From the NCBI GenBank assembly GCA_032173965.1, contig CM063284.1, forward strand, positions 131,865,125 through 131,929,124: 64,000 nucleotides of DNA. The letters are read 5' to 3'. This document shows, in pieces, positions 47,695-61,300 of this stretch. How positions within the stretch are numbered: position 1 is the first letter of the stretch; each line of letters opens with the position of its first letter. Under the pieces are notes generated by a model that had not been told where the DNA came from, ran no database searches, and saw only the letters and a list, made by a program, of their open reading frames with translations. The DNA comes from Sitta carolinensis. Taxonomy: Eukaryota; Chordata; Aves; Passeriformes; Sittidae. The translations under genes were made by a program, and so were the position numbers.

Positions 47695-50380
47695 AAAAGG
47701 CATAAACGAATAATCCAACTGAAGTGCATTTACATCAGTCATGCAGGAGGAGCTGGAAGCCATTGTGCAGCCGGAAATACTGACATACTTGCTATCATGG
47801 AAACATGGTGGAATGACATGCATAACTGGAATGCTGCAGTGGATTGCCATAAACCCTTCACAAAGGATAGGCAAGGAAGGAGAAATGTTGGAGTAGGTCT
47901 GTATGTTGGGGGGTGTTTTGGTTGTCTAGAGCTTAATGATGGTGACAGTAGGGTGAGTGTTTATTTTAAGAGTCAGAGAGGAGGACAACAAGGCTTTAGT
48001 GGGAGTCTGCTATATACCTCCCAAGCAGAATGAAGACACAGATGAAATATTTTGTTAGCAAGTGGGAGAAATCTCACAATTGCTGGACCTTGTTCTCATG
48101 GGGGACTTCAACTTACCAGATGCCTGCTGGAAATGCAATATATTGGAAAGGAAACAGGCTAGGAGGTTCCTGGAGTGCGGAAGTTAACTTCTTGACCCAG
48201 TTAGTGAGCAAGTGAACTATGAAGGGCACAGGTTGGACCTGTTTTTTGTGAGCAGGGATGGGCTGGTGGATGATGTGGTGGCTGAAGGCCTCTTGGGCCC
48301 AGTAATCACAAAATGACAGAATTTTTGGTTCTTGAAGAAGTAAGGGGAGTGGAGGAACAGCAGATCTGCTACAATGGACTTCCAAAAGCGTACTTTGGCC
48401 TGCTTAGGAGACTGGTTGAAAGAGTTCCTTGGGAGGCAATCCTGAGGAACAAAGGAGTTCAGAAAGGCAGAATATAATTTGCAAAGGAAATCTTAAAGAT
48501 ATAGCAGTCTGTACCCATGTGCTGAGAAAGATGAGCTGACAGAGGAATGTCTGATGCATCTGAACAGAAAGCTTTGGCTGGAAATCATTAAAAAAAGAGG
48601 AACTCATGACCTTTGGAAGAAGGGTTGGAAAATTTACAAGGACTGCAAGGATGCTGTGAGGTAATGAAGGGAGAAAATTAGAAGGGTCAAATCCCATTTA
48701 GAATTTAATCTGGCTACTGCCGTGAAAGGCAATGAAAAATGTTTTTCTAAGTACATCAGCAACAAAATCCATTATTGGATGCAGGGGCAAACATGGTGGC
48801 AAAAGATAAGGAAAAACTGGGGTACTTAATGTCTTAATGCCTCAGTCTTTAATGACAAGACCAGTTCTTTTGGGTACCCAGTCTCTGACCTGGAAGACAG
48901 TGTTGGGAGCAGAATGAAGGCCCAATAATCCAAGGGGAAATGGTCAATGACCTCCCATACAGTTTAGACTTACACAAGTCTGTGGAGCTTGACGGGGTCC
49001 ATCCAAGGCTGCTGGGGGGGGAGCTGGCAGAAGAGCTCACTGAGCCATCTTCAATCATTTACCAGTGGTCCTGATTAACTGTGGAGGTCCCACGTGAGTG
49101 GGAACTAGCAGTAGCTAATAATAATAATAATGAGCATCTGTAAGAAGGACCAGAAGGAGAATTTGGGGAACTACAGGCATGTCAGCCTGACCTTGGTGCT
49201 GGGCAATTTTGCGGAGCAGATTCTCTTGAGTGTCATTATATGGCACATGCAGGATAACCAGAGGGATCAGGTCCAGCTAGTATGAGATTAGGGGAGGCAT
49301 GTCCTGCTTGTCCAACCTGATTTCCTTCAATGACAGGGTGGCCTGCCTAATGGATGAGAGAAAGGCTGTGAATGTTGTCTACCTGTGTGTTAGTAAAGCC
49401 TTTGATACCATTTCTCACAGCACACTTTTGGAGAAACTGGTTTTTCATGGTGTGGATGGGTGTATTCTTTACTAGGTAAGAAATTGCTGTTTGGCCAGGC
49501 CCTGACAGTGGTGGTGAATGAAACAAAATCCATTTGGTAACCAGTCACTAATGGTGTTCCCCAGTGCTTAGTGCTGGTGCCAGTCCTGCTTCATATCTTT
49601 ATCCATGATCCGGACAAGGGGATTGAGCACACCTTCAGTCAGTTTGCAGAGGGCATCAAGTCAGGTGGAAGCGTTCATCTGCTGGACGGTGGGAAGGGCT
49701 GCAGAGGCATCTGGACAGGCTGGATTGATGGGCTGAGACCAACATATGAGATTAGACAAGGCAAAATGGCGAGTCCTGCACTTGTGTCCCAACCCCACCA
49801 TGCAATGCTACAGTTGGGCAGAGTAGCTGGGAAATGGCCCTGTGGAAAACACCTGGGGCTGCTGGTTAGCAGTGGCTGGATGTGAGCTAGTGCGTGCCCA
49901 GGTTGCCAAGAAGGCCAGTGACATCCTGACCTGTGTTAGGAATAGTATGGCCAGCAGGACTAGGGCAGAGATTATCCCCCCGTACTGGGCACCTCAAGTG
50001 CTGTGTCCAGTTCTGGACCCCTTAATTCAGGAAGGACATTGAGGTGCTGGAGCAAGTCCAGAGGAGGGCAGTGGAGCCGGTGAAGGGTCTAGAGAGTAAG
50101 TTATAGTATAGGAGCGGATGAAGCAGCTGAGGCTGTTAAGCCTGGGGAAGAGGTGGCTCAGGGGAGACCTTAATCTCCTCAACAACTGCCTGAAAGGAGT
50201 TTGTAGCTGGGTGGGGGCTGGTCTCTTCTCACAATTAACATGTGATAGGACAAGAAGAAATGTCTTCAAGTTGTGCTAGAGAACACTTCAGTTGGTTATT
50301 ATGAAAAATGTATTCACTGGAAAGGTGGTCAGGCATTGGAATAGGCTGCCCAGGGAAGTGGTTGTGTCACTGTCCCTGAC
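47695..50380 (+). pseudogene. Degenerate CR1 ORF2 (endonuclease and reverse transcriptase)
   Basis: The endonuclease domain is recognisable from AAGNTDILAIMETWWND and KDRQGRRNVGVGLYV (about 47780-47910), then VGVCYIPPKQNED (about 48000-48040) and MGDFNLPDACWK (about 48098-48135). The reverse-transcriptase domain shows SKAFDTISHSTLLEKL (about 49392-49440), GVPQCLVLVPVL (about 49552-49590) and FAEGIKSGG (49643 on). It is dead: frames shift repeatedly, stops occur, the SDH endonuclease motif reads SNH at 48301-48309 after a one-base deletion, and the reverse-transcriptase FADD box reads FAEG at 49643-49654. Downstream, KKASDILTCVRNSMASRT (about 49909-49960) matches the CR1 C-terminal region. The short open frames in this interval are fragments of ORF2 or its antisense shadows. 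Confidence 0.92.
49117..49131. repeat. AAT trinucleotide run inside CR1
   Basis: Five AAT units interrupt the CR1 reverse-transcriptase region. They probably arose by slippage after insertion. Confidence 0.9.
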
Positions 50381-51310
50381 AGCATTTAAAAGACATCTAG
50401 ATGTGGTATTTAGGGACATGGTTTAGTGGTGGACTTGGCAGTGCCAGGTTGATGGTTGGACTCTGACCTTAAAAGCCTTTTCCAATCTAAACAATTCTAT
50501 AATTCTATGTAATCAGGGAGGACAGTATTTTATCATACACTGTTGTGTAAAGTGGAGTGTTTTGGATGGGTTTGCAGTGCTGTTTTCCGTTGAGGTTCTC
50601 TATTGTGCTGTTGCAAGAGTATGATGGAGGAATGTTTGTAGTAAGAATGCACCAACCCTTGTAGCCTTTACTGTGGCTTGGCTCTATTTGGATTTAGCTG
50701 ACACAGTTTTTCACTCCTCCTCAAATGGGAGCTGCTCAGCTAGCTCCAGTAAAAGGTTTCTCTATTTTGAGATGTGAATGAAGTAAGTTACTCCAAAACA
50801 CTTGTTCTTAAGAGCAAATAAATTGGTAATTAAGAAGCAGTGTTGTACGAAAATAGCATGAGGTAATGCTAAGGGAACAAGATGTTTTTCATTCATTTTC
50901 TGTGAGGTCCCCCATAGTGAAACACTTGCAAATGAGTGCTGCTATATTGGGAGCCAGTACAACTCAGACTCAGTTACAGCAGCATTTTGGACCTGGCTTT
51001 GAGGAAATAAAGCAACATCTGAGTTCCTGCTATGTGTACCAACATGAGACAAGCAAAGTTCTTCCACTTCTGTGTAGTAGAGGTACCTCTGCATGTTTCT
51101 TTTCCTTAGTTCTCTGTTAGGGGTGGTTGTTGGCTCACACGTAGCAGCCAACGTGAAGGACTGCTGTTTGTGTGTTCCTGAGCCTTGGACCCAGTCTCCT
51201 TGGATGGTTGGTTGGGGTTCACAACTCACAGGGCTGTGACTCTCACCAGCATTGGAACATTAGAAGCCTTTCTAGAATTGAGGCTTCAGAGAAATAGAAC
51301 CAGTATAGTA

Positions 51311-51327
51311 AATAATAATAATAATAA
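51311..51327. repeat. AAT trinucleotide microsatellite
   Basis: Between five and six AAT units without interruption. Confidence 0.95.
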
Positions 51328-52025
51328 AGCCCCAATAAACTAGTAAACCCATGAAACTAACCCAGCTTGCAGTTATACTTATTTTCATTTTTCCTACTTA
51401 TTTTCCATTTTTTATTTGTTTTCTTAAGAGACAAAGCCCTCTTCTTACCCTTCATTTTCTAAACTGGAATGCCAGAATAATTGGGAGGGCCAGGGTCAAT
51501 TTCTTAGTTAGGGTTAGAAAAAGTGGAAATATATACTTAGTGGACAGCTGGTATAATTTTCCTAAACGTTTTTATGTTTAGCTATACGTGTATTTAAGTA
51601 TAAGGAGAGAAGAAAGTATCTATTCTTGTTGTATCTATGAATAAGATAATCTGAATACTGTTGAGATTTGGGAGGAAAGCTTAGAAAAATGACGGTGCAG
51701 TCCATGGTGCATGTTGTGACGTAGCCCTGTAAATATATGTTGAGCTGAAACTTAAGAGAAAATATAAATCTTTTTTGCTCTAGATGTTCTTGTTTCCCAG
51801 AGGATAACTAGTGGAACAGGAGGACAATTTCTTTAATTCCTTTATCCATAAGTCAGTCCCTTTGGAAAATCTCCAGCTGGTTCTTCATACCCCAGGAGGA
51901 ATGTTAGCCAAACACTTGTTGATTTTTGAGAAATTCTACCTATTTGCTGTCAGGGCAATGTGATCAACATTTTTTAGGGAAATGTCGACAAACTCTCCTT
52001 AATATACGTAGGGTAGAAAAGATAG

Positions 52026-52107
52026 TCTGTGTGTGTAGGTATATAAATATCTACATAACTACATGTGTGTGTATAAATGTATGTATATTTTAGTATATAT
52101 GTGTAGT
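52026..52107. repeat. TG/TA-rich low-complexity tract
   Basis: Short TG and TA runs alternate with irregular bases, for example TGTGTGTG at two places and TATATATGTG at the end. It looks like a decayed dinucleotide array. Confidence 0.75.
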
Positions 52108-52503
52108 GACTTTATCCTGTTACTTTCCAGTAATTTTCCTACATAAGATAGGATAGTAAAATTTCTTACAATCTCATAGCTTTTTCTGACTTCTTTTAGG
52201 AACTCCACCTGTCCTTGTCCTGTCATGGATGTTTGACATGTGCAGCACTTTTAAATTAACTTTGCATGCCAAATTATCTTTTACATAATAGATCTTTTAG
52301 TTTATGTTAGCCAGTATCAATGCTATCAACACAACTTTAGAGAAAATCAGTATTTTTAGCATTATATGGCTTCTTTGCTAAATTCTTCCTGTGCTTTTAT
52401 AAATTATCTTACAAACAAATAGGCTGTGCCTAATAAAGTATGTTATCCCACTAGAAAGTCTTAACAAAAGCTATTGTATGGTAACTTGAAATATGTCCAA
52501 GGC

Positions 52504-52535
52504 AGCTACTAAAAGCATTGCTGCTTTTAGTAGTT
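52504..52535. repeat. Perfect 12-bp hairpin with 4-base loop
   Basis: CTACTAAAAGCA (52506-52517), loop TTGC, TGCTTTTAGTAG (52522-52533). One wobble and one A-T pair extend the stem to 14 in RNA. At 32 bases it is far shorter than a microRNA precursor. Confidence 0.9.
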
Positions 52536-55500
52536 TCAAAATAACGTTATACCTACTTAGAACAGCAGAATGTGCCTTGAATATTAGTGTGCCAATGCAA
52601 ATAGTATTCAGAATTTCTACTATGTTTCTTTTTTGAAGTACAGTTTAATATTTAGTTCCTGATAGTGTCCATTATTATTGTTATGCTTTGGATCAAGGAA
52701 AAGATAAAATAGTCTGAATTACAAAGCATCCAATAGCTTGAATTTTCTGCCCAAGGAATAACAAAAAGTAGCAGACTGAAGTTCAAATTTATATGGTGAA
52801 TAAGTTTGAGTAGTTTTCTGTGCCATTAGTGGAACAAATTAAACTTTTGCTGCTTGAGTGCATATACCTAAACAGTGTAGTGTGGGAGGATTATCGGCCA
52901 GTTAGTCTTATTGGTTTATTGGCAGTAGAGCAGATTTAAACGAAATTTTCCCATGGCAGAGGTACTGTATCAGTGATCCCAGAAGTTTTTCTAAGAAATT
53001 TATGAAGTGGTATGAAACTAAATTACTGAAGAGCCATCAAAGCAAGTATGTTATTAATTGACAATTTATTGACTTCATCCTTACTGCTAGTTAAAAGAAA
53101 AAAAAAAAAGGATTAGGATTCCCAGTACACTTTGAAAGCTGCGTGAGGTCTTTTGTACGACATTTCAGTTAACCTGTAATTAATTAACTTAATTAAACAA
53201 ATATTAGTAAAAGAGTAAAAGCACACTTATTCTGATGGATCTATAAAAATAGTCGTAAGATCAATGTAAATAAGTAATAGAAAGTGTGAATCTGGGTCTG
53301 GTTAGGGCAGAGTGCAACACCGATTATCTTTGATCTTCTGAGAAACTTAGTTCTTGCTCAAAGAAATCTCTCATAAACATCACTGACTAATTGCTAAAGT
53401 ACTGCTCTTCACTCTTCAGCTTATGGTCAAAAATATATTGCTATTTATTATACTGGACCATTTTTCTGTGCCTAGCTTCAATACACTTAATTCTAACAAA
53501 TTGAAACTTGATTTTGTTGTTTATTGTTTTACCTATATTCAAAGAGTAGGATAGTGATTAAATAGAAGGAATCTTCTGTTTATTCTAGTTTCTTCTATTA
53601 ACTGGCTGCTTCTGGCTAATTATTTAACTTCTCTGTGTATCATTTCATCTGCAAAAATATATGTTACCGTCCATGTAAAAAGCTATGGGAAGAATATGCC
53701 ATAAGAATATTTTGAGACTTTTAGTTGGAAGGTATTAAGTGAAGACTGGAATTTTGTAGTGATAGTAGTTATGTATTGGTGAGCATGCTGTAGGTCTTGT
53801 AAACATCTAATATTTGAAAGGGGAATTTGATTCCTGCTAATATTGTGTGGAAGTGGAGGTCTCCTTAAACTTAAAAACAAAAATAAAAATCTAAACCTGT
53901 TCTTTCCAGATCATTCATGCACAGTTTAAATTTATAGCATTTTAATGTCACTCTTAATTAAGACATGTAGATTTAATGATAGAATATTTTTCCTATTACT
54001 AATAATCCCTAAAACCTACTGCACATAAAACACATGAATTTTCTCCTTTTCTGTCTCTTTCTGATACCTGTGAACTTTTTCTGTTGCTTTCAATGGCTGA
54101 TAAATTGTTTTCCAAGTAGAAGGGAGAATGCTAGACTTTGACTTATAGTTTAATTTCTTGAGAAAATACCTTTCTGTGCAGTATGTCCACAGTAGAAGCT
54201 ATTACAGAATGTTTTCCTTCGCTATCAGGTATTTTGGCCGATTTACCCATGAAAGTAGTCTCCTGGAAATCTGCTTAATCAGTAATACTGTTTTGAAAAC
54301 AAACATTTTGTAAAGATCTGTCCTTTTTCATTAACAGCTGCAAATATTATAAATAAATCGAAGTAATTTTTTTTCACTCACTCATGATATGCTTCCCTCT
54401 TTAGTATTGTCAGTTTTACCTACTTTGTTCATGGTACTTCAACTTTGATCTGGGCTAATTGCCATTAAATTCACACCACTCACTGACTTGGCAAGCCAGA
54501 GCAAGTTAATGCTATTCATCATCAGGAGACCAGTTACTTTCTTCTGTCCCTCTAGGCATGTGCTTGTTTGTTTAACTGCAAAATGATTTGAGCACTTTTA
54601 CATATGCTGCTCATACATTCTCCATATGAAAGTCAATAGCAGGGCAGAATTCTGCAACTGAATTTTTTAAAATAAGTTTATTGATTAAGATATAGGTATA
54701 CTTAAAAGTTGTGGGTTTTTTCCTTGCTGCTTCAGGTGGTGTTTCTACCCCACAGCGAGATTTCACAGGAGGTATTTGGAGCTTGTCCTTGGGTCGAGGC
54801 AGGATTTTTGTCTGTCTGGTGCTTCTTTATTTTTCAGAATACAGATTGCTTTTGCCTGCTAAAATTATTTGATTACATTTAAATGAGACAAATACAGGCT
54901 TTTTTCTAGAGCTGGTTTTCCCCTTTTCAGATGTCACAGGCTGTCTGATCTTGAGAGAAGAAAAGACAGAACCTCCCAAGTCAATGTCTGTCTCATTGTG
55001 TTTGCTGGGCTGATTGGTAGTGCATAATTTATCACTGTTAATGCTGATAGGAAGGAATTAGTTTTAAAATAAGCATATTTATTAGTTTTAAGAATTAAAA
55101 ATATTAAAATTACATTTTAAATAATAGATAGTTCTGACGAAGCAGGTATATTGTATAAATTTCATATCTGTGAACTTGGATTTTTTCTCCAAAAGGCAGA
55201 GAATTGCATTCAGTGGAAAATGGGACAGTGGTTATTTTTAAACTCGTTGTCCAATATTACCCTCAAGAATCATCTGTTGACCAATAATAGTTCCTCTTCC
55301 CAGAGAATGTAATGAATTGAGGCAAGGTGCAACATCTAACACCTTAATAGAAAGATAAAAATAAATAAAAAGCATGAAGTAGGTTTTTATAATATGTGGT
55401 GCTAAATCCTCCTGAAGGCAGCTTGGGAGATAGTAATAGTAGTTCAAGCCTTTGCTGATGTGTTTCTTGAATATTCCTTAACTTTCTGACCTTTGTTAGT

Positions 55501-58218
55501 AATAAGTTCTTTGCACCATGTAAAGAATTGTTTTGATATAATAAAAAAAAAAAAGAGAGGGAAGTACATTTGAGAATTCAGAACATATTTTTGATTGTAA
55601 AAAAAAATGTAGCAATGCTGCTTACTGCTCTCCTCCCATTCAAATTGAAATTTTTGATTTGATCAAAATTATTTTATTTTTTTTTTTAATGATAATCTGT
55701 TTTTTTAGTTATTTTCATTTTGTTTCGGTTACTTATTGTTCATTATTTCCAGTTACTGGTACCATCTAGTGTTTCTCAGTGTCTGCTTTAAGTCTGAAAA
55801 ATTAATGTCACTGGAATATTCTTTGAATTTTAATCTGCTTAGACTACAATGAATGCTTACATCATTGTGTGAAGCAATTGAAATGTCTACTGAAAATTTT
55901 TATGAATTTTGATAATGAAGATAATTAAATTATCTTTATTTCTTCATGTCAGATATGAATAATTAATAAAATGGAAAGGGAAAAAAATGTAACCACTGGT
56001 GTGATAGAAAAAATGAAGTATAAAACTGAATTTGCAATAGGGCCAAGCAAAAGCAATTGGACAATTCTCAGTTGAGAATCCACACTGTTGTTGGGAGCTG
56101 CAGTGCCATCATTCTCTGTTTGTGGGTTAAATGTGAGGGTTTGGTACCTGGGCCACTTTTGTTTTCTGGATAGCAGCAATCTTAAGAATCAGTTTTACCA
56201 GAAATGCTTCTTGGTGCCAAGGTTGTTCAAACAAGTTCACGCTGGAACAGATTGCCTGTCAAGTGCAGGATGACAATCAAAGCAGAGCTCAGCCAGGTGC
56301 CAGAAGCAATGTAGCCAACTGTGGAAGTATCAACCTCACCTGCACTGACTCGCTCTCTTCCTTCCATCCCACACTTGCAAGAAAAAAATGATGCTAACAA
56401 CAGTTCTGTCAGATGGATACTTTGGCAATTCTGGTGTGAGAGCATGAATAGTAGCCTTAATGTTTAAAAATTTCAAACTACTGTGCAGATGTTGTGTTCT
56501 GGATTGTTTTGGGTCCTTAGGGTCCTTCATCTCATTTTGGAATGATGTACTGTAAAAGCTTGTTGTTTGTTTGGTTTGGTTTTGTGATACAGTTTTCCCG
56601 TAAGACTTGTATTAATGTTCAGGAAGCAAGATTAAATAAGAGACTATTTCTTGTTTTAGTAAAGTTTGAATTCTTTCTCCAGAAGAATAAAATGTGATGT
56701 GAGACAGTTAAATACAGTAAAAACTGAAATAAGCTGTCCAAGCTGAACTCACTGGACCACCCAGGTCTTGGACCACCCGAGGGACCAGCAACAAGCAATT
56801 GCCTGAAGGAGGTGGCCTTTTACTGGAGGTCGAACTAGTTGTATTGCAGACCTTGGATATATTTGGTAGTGATTTCTTAATGCAGTTGGCTGCCTACTGG
56901 TGATGGTCCTTATTCTAAGTTCCCACTGTATCAGTAATGTCCCTATAAAAATGTCATTTCTAATTTACTTCTGACCTAAACAATTTTTTTTTTCTTTTTA
57001 GAACAAAAGTAAAATTAGCAGCTTCACAATGTGTTGCTACTAAGTAGAGATTTTGAGCTACTATAGAGTTGTGTAGTGTCAAATATAAATAAGATTTTTG
57101 AATGGGGAGATATTTGGTGTCACTGTTAGGGTTTGCAACAAGGATTAAATTGGAAGCACTCACGTAAATAATTCTTACTTGAACCACCTTCATTATACTT
57201 CTGTTCATGAGAAATGGTACAATGTGAAACCAGCTAATTCAGCATTACAATTGCTGTGTTCCTAAGCTTACCTGACCTATAGAAAATGTAGAAAATATTA
57301 GTTGGAAGTTATTCCGAGTGGCAGGTTTTGTCCTTAAATCAACAGTAAAATTATGTATATGAGTGCGTAATTATTTTCTGTTAATAAAAATAGATATTGA
57401 ATTGAAATTTCCTGTGGCAGTCATAATTTCAAAATGGTTTCCCATTCTGTTCTTTTATAAATTTGTTAGATAAAGTGCAAATCATCTAACTTAACAACCC
57501 TAAATCAACATTTTTATGTACATGCTTTTGCAGCACTAGTTTTATTCCAATGATGGTAACTTAAACATAGAAAGGATACAGGGAGAATTGCCGAGTTGTA
57601 ATTAACTGTTATGTGCATTAAAAATCCTTCCATTGTGTAATAGTAAAATCTTATATTCCTAAAATCTTGTTCTAGTAGGTATAGAAAATATTTTAAAGTT
57701 AACAGCTGTTGTCTTGTGCAAACTTTTTCTGAAGTATATGGCTTTATTTCTTTAGCATTCTTTTCCATTTTAAGTTTTATTTAAAATTTAATTTTCTGAT
57801 TTTTTTGGTCATTCTTTCTTAAAACCAAAATAAAGGAAGCATCTAATTTTTCATTTTTTTCAAGCTGGGTGAAGCATTGGCTAATAAATTTAGCTCCTAT
57901 TAGAGGAGTGAAATTTATTTTATAGCCATAAATCCATGTATTTTTGTCACATTTTTTCAATTTAAAATGAATACAAACATTTTTATGGCCCAGTTGAAAT
58001 ACACAATGATCTCCTGTATTTTTGCAAGATAGGAAGAAACTTTTGAACAGAGAGGAATTCAGTTAAAGCCTGTAGCCAGGGCTTAGTGTTGTACTTGTGT
58101 GTTATTGTGGGTGTATATACATGTTTACACTAATTTTAATCTGTGCATTAATAATAGATTAATTATAAAAATATTATAATTAATAAATAATTGTTACAAC
58201 TACTGCATTGTTGTTTCA

Positions 58219-58358
58219 AAGAATGGTTTGGATTGGAAGGAACATTAGAGATCAAGTTGCACCTTCCACTAAACCAGTTTGCTCAAAGCCCCGTCCCATG
58301 TGCCCCTTCATGTGTGTCAAGTATGAGAATATAGATAGGCTTGAGCCATCCACATCAT
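58219..58358 (-). mobile_element. CR1 LINE 3'-end fragment, reverse orientation
   Basis: Read on the plus strand: AGAATGGTTTGGATTGGAAG, then ACCTTCCACTAAACCAG, then TTGCTCAAAGCCCCGTCCCA, then TTGAGCCATCCACA. This is the reverse complement of the CR1 3' untranslated end. A stretch of the consensus between AGATCAAGTT and CACCTTCC is missing. It is more diverged towards the right edge and non-coding. Confidence 0.82.
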
Positions 58359-61300
58359 GAAATGAATTGCAGATGCCAATGTAATAATAATTTTAAGTCA
58401 AAACAGTTGACAAAGCATCAGTTCATGTGTCTTACAAGCCATAAAGCCTTTCCCTTTTACCACCTTCTAGCCAACTGAGTAAAACAAATTCTGAGATAAA
58501 AATAATATATTAATTGTTTTAAATTTCGATTTATAAACAATATGATGAAATAATGATGAAAAAAGTGGTCAGTATTATTTATAGGTATAGAGATAAGTCT
58601 TGTATTCTTATTATCAGCCTTTCTAATTTTCCTCCAGTTCCTAATGCTAATAAGTCATTGCAAATCCATGTAAACAGACTCCTGATGAACAGTTTTACGG
58701 AGGGGAATGTTCTCGGCAGGGCTTTGTTAACCTGATGTTCTGTGGTTTCGCCTCGTAAAACTAGCAAAGGGCTCTCTGCATGGAATGTTAATGGGGTGGA
58801 GTAATGAATGCAGGATGGGATGCAAGATTCAAACATGCATAAAGTTGGGGGTTTGAAGGAGATCCTTGCAGACAGTAGCGAAGATAAAAGCATTGGAATT
58901 TTTTTTTTGTTTGTTCTAAGCCAACAGTTGGATCTCTGCTGGAAATCTGGCTTTGAAGTAAGAACGTAAGAAAGGAATTAGAATTTAAGCCGCATATATT
59001 TTTTTTTTTATTTGGTCTTGGTGAAAGAAACAAAGTTGCGGGTTACCCCTGTGGTTTTAACACAGTTTTTAAAACTATTCATTTTTCAAAACATTCTTAT
59101 AAATTATGTACGTTTTTAGTTCTACATCAAGAAATTTTTGCTTAAACGGAAAGCTGCATGTGCCATACCTTTGCTTTCTTTTCAAAAGTATGCTTTGAGA
59201 AACATGCAGCTGAGCTAATTTCAGTCCCTGGAATTTGTAATTGCTGTTGTGGGGGAAATGTATTCAATACTTTGTAGTTCCTGAGGAATCAAGCAGTTGA
59301 AATTTTTATACAAGTGCAGGGCTAATTAGTTACATTGTTCTGGCATGACCTGATCTTGAATTTGTTGTCAAGGGAATGGATACATCTATGGATGAGCTGT
59401 TTCTTGTTCTGTGTGAGTGATGTTTGTTGGTTGAGGGCCCAGATCAGGTCTGGTGAGGCAGGTGTATTTATTTTTGGCACAGTAAAGCCCATGCATAACT
59501 GTCAATCTAAGGATGTTGATCAGATCACCTCTCCTTAATGACCTGGTCACTTCATCCTCTCTCTATTCAGTGTGCCAGCTCTGCTGCATCAGATCATCCC
59601 TTCTTTTTAGGGAGGGGGTGTGTACTTTTTTTTCCACAAGACAATTTTTGTATTTATTATTTAAATACAAACAAGCCAGTTACATAAAATTTGACAATAT
59701 GGAATAATAAGTAGTGATGCTGCAGAGAATGGATACAGCTTGTTTTGGGAACAACTACTGCTCCAGATCTGAGGGAACAGAAATGTCTGCTAAACATTGA
59801 CAGTGTGATAAACTAAGCACTGTGAAAACTGCTTACTAAGTAATTTTAAAAGAAGATAATCTCAGCTACTTGACAGCAGACCAAGACCTAGTCAAACTCA
59901 AATTTGCCTATTTGCTGGCATTTGTGTTTACACATTTGTATCTACGCTAAATAAAAGAAATGAGGGTGGATCGAGCTGCATTATTACTCTCCATTTTTAC
60001 CAAGTTTTGAGAGAACAGTTTTGTAGTGCTGGAAAAATAACAGGCGTTGGGTTTTTCTGGGGGTAGGGGCTAAAGAAGAAGAAGGGTTGAAAGAGAAACA
60101 GTATAGTCTTTGCAGTACTAGCATTGCCAGTTGATACTAGTTATATGTAAATTATGGAATATGCGTACGGAATACAGTAAAAATGGTCATGAGAGAAAGT
60201 GGAATGTGAGATGCTTACCTCTATCAGTCAAATGTTGTTAGAATGAACAGTAGCACAATAAACATGTTGCAATGGGTTTTTATGGGCTTGTGTGATTTAC
60301 CTGTTTTAAATAATGAAGTGTCTTAGATTATTCTTAAAAAAGGTAGTTAAGAGATAGCTTTATAAACTTTATATTGATACAGGAACAGGCTTTTGAAGCT
60401 TTTCAGAATCAAATGAGATTGAACAGTAATTATAGAACAATTCAAACTCAAGAGATGTGTATTGTAATTATCAGAACAATTTATGGAGTGTCATCAATGT
60501 ATTCTCCAATACTGGTAATGATAAAACCAAATGGGAACTTTTTCAGAGGTTATGTTTAAGTACAGCTATGTTTGAAGTCTAATTTAGGGAAGTTCTCCCA
60601 CCTGCTTTTCAGTAGAATTAATTAAGTGGATGGATTTTGACTCATTGCTCTTTCTCACTTAGTAGATGGTACTAAAAGTTTTCTATGGTAGAAACCCTAT
60701 CTGGTAAGTTAGAAAATATTGAGCCATTACTACTGTTTCTCAGAGTTTTTTTGCTAACTTCTTGATCTGTAGAATTCTGTAGTACTTGCTGTGAACAAAA
60801 GACTGAAAGAGTAATATGCAACTTAATGCTGATGATTGTCTTGATGTTGTTTGACATACAAAATACAAGCAAGATACGTAGTGAAGACTGAAATTGCAAC
60901 TGGCCCCACTCTTGTAGGCATTCACTTGTACTCTCAGTAGGATGCACAATGCTTGTTTCTGGTCATTCGAGTCACTTCAAAAGAATGGGGCTTTCTTCTT
61001 CCATTTGATAGCAAAAGTTAGAAAGGGTTTTTAAATGGAGGCTTGGAATATTCGAATTTTGACCATCTGTTGAAAGTGTTGTATATTGGTTCATGGAACA
61101 GTGATTGCATTGCAGTGATGGCACCCAGCTGCATGTGTCTCCTTTGATAAATGCCTTTGTCAGTGCCTAATGGAAATAGAGAATTTGGGTGAGAAGCTGA
61201 CTGAAAGCCAGACAAGATGAGTTGGTGGCAGTGGTTTGAGAGGAAGAGCCTGGAGGAACCCTCTGAGGCTGTGTTACTCTTTGATGAAATGCAACCAGTA

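Larger units (their letters stand above)
47440..50510 (+). mobile_element. CR1 LINE, 5'-truncated, degenerate, about 3.1 kb
   Basis: This is a non-LTR retrotransposon of the CR1 family in the same orientation as VPS13B. It runs from a linker before ORF2 (AAACCTGGGGCAG near 47510), through ORF2, to a typical avian CR1 3' end: AATAGGCTGCCCAGGGAAG, then GTGGACTTGGCAGTGCC, then CCTTTTCCAATCTAAACAAT, ending in two units of the octamer-like tail ATTCTATA/ATTCTATG. Full-length CR1 is about 4.5 kb, so the 5' part is missing, as is usual for this family. The left edge is uncertain and could lie as far out as 47200. An AAT trinucleotide run (49117-49131) has arisen inside it. Confidence 0.93.
50511..58218. 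other. Unannotated AT-rich intron
   Basis: It holds an AAT run (51311-51327), a TG/TA-rich low-complexity stretch (52026-52107), a hairpin (52504-52535), A runs near 53096-53109 and 55541-55554, and a short TGGACCACCC direct repeat near 56753-56781. No exon or large repeat was recognised. Confidence 0.55.

Noticed and set aside
49571..50269. Several 66-104 codon frames near 50 kb
   Set aside because: They are pieces of the broken CR1 ORF2 or its antisense, not independent genes.
54736..54771. Small exon-like block between TGCTGCTTCAG and GTATTTGG
   Set aside because: The peptide does not match VPS13B, the donor is only moderate, and the piece is too short to judge by eye.
56226..56320. CR1-like phrase GCTGGAACAGATTGCC
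   Set aside because: Only one short phrase agrees; the flanking bases do not continue along CR1.
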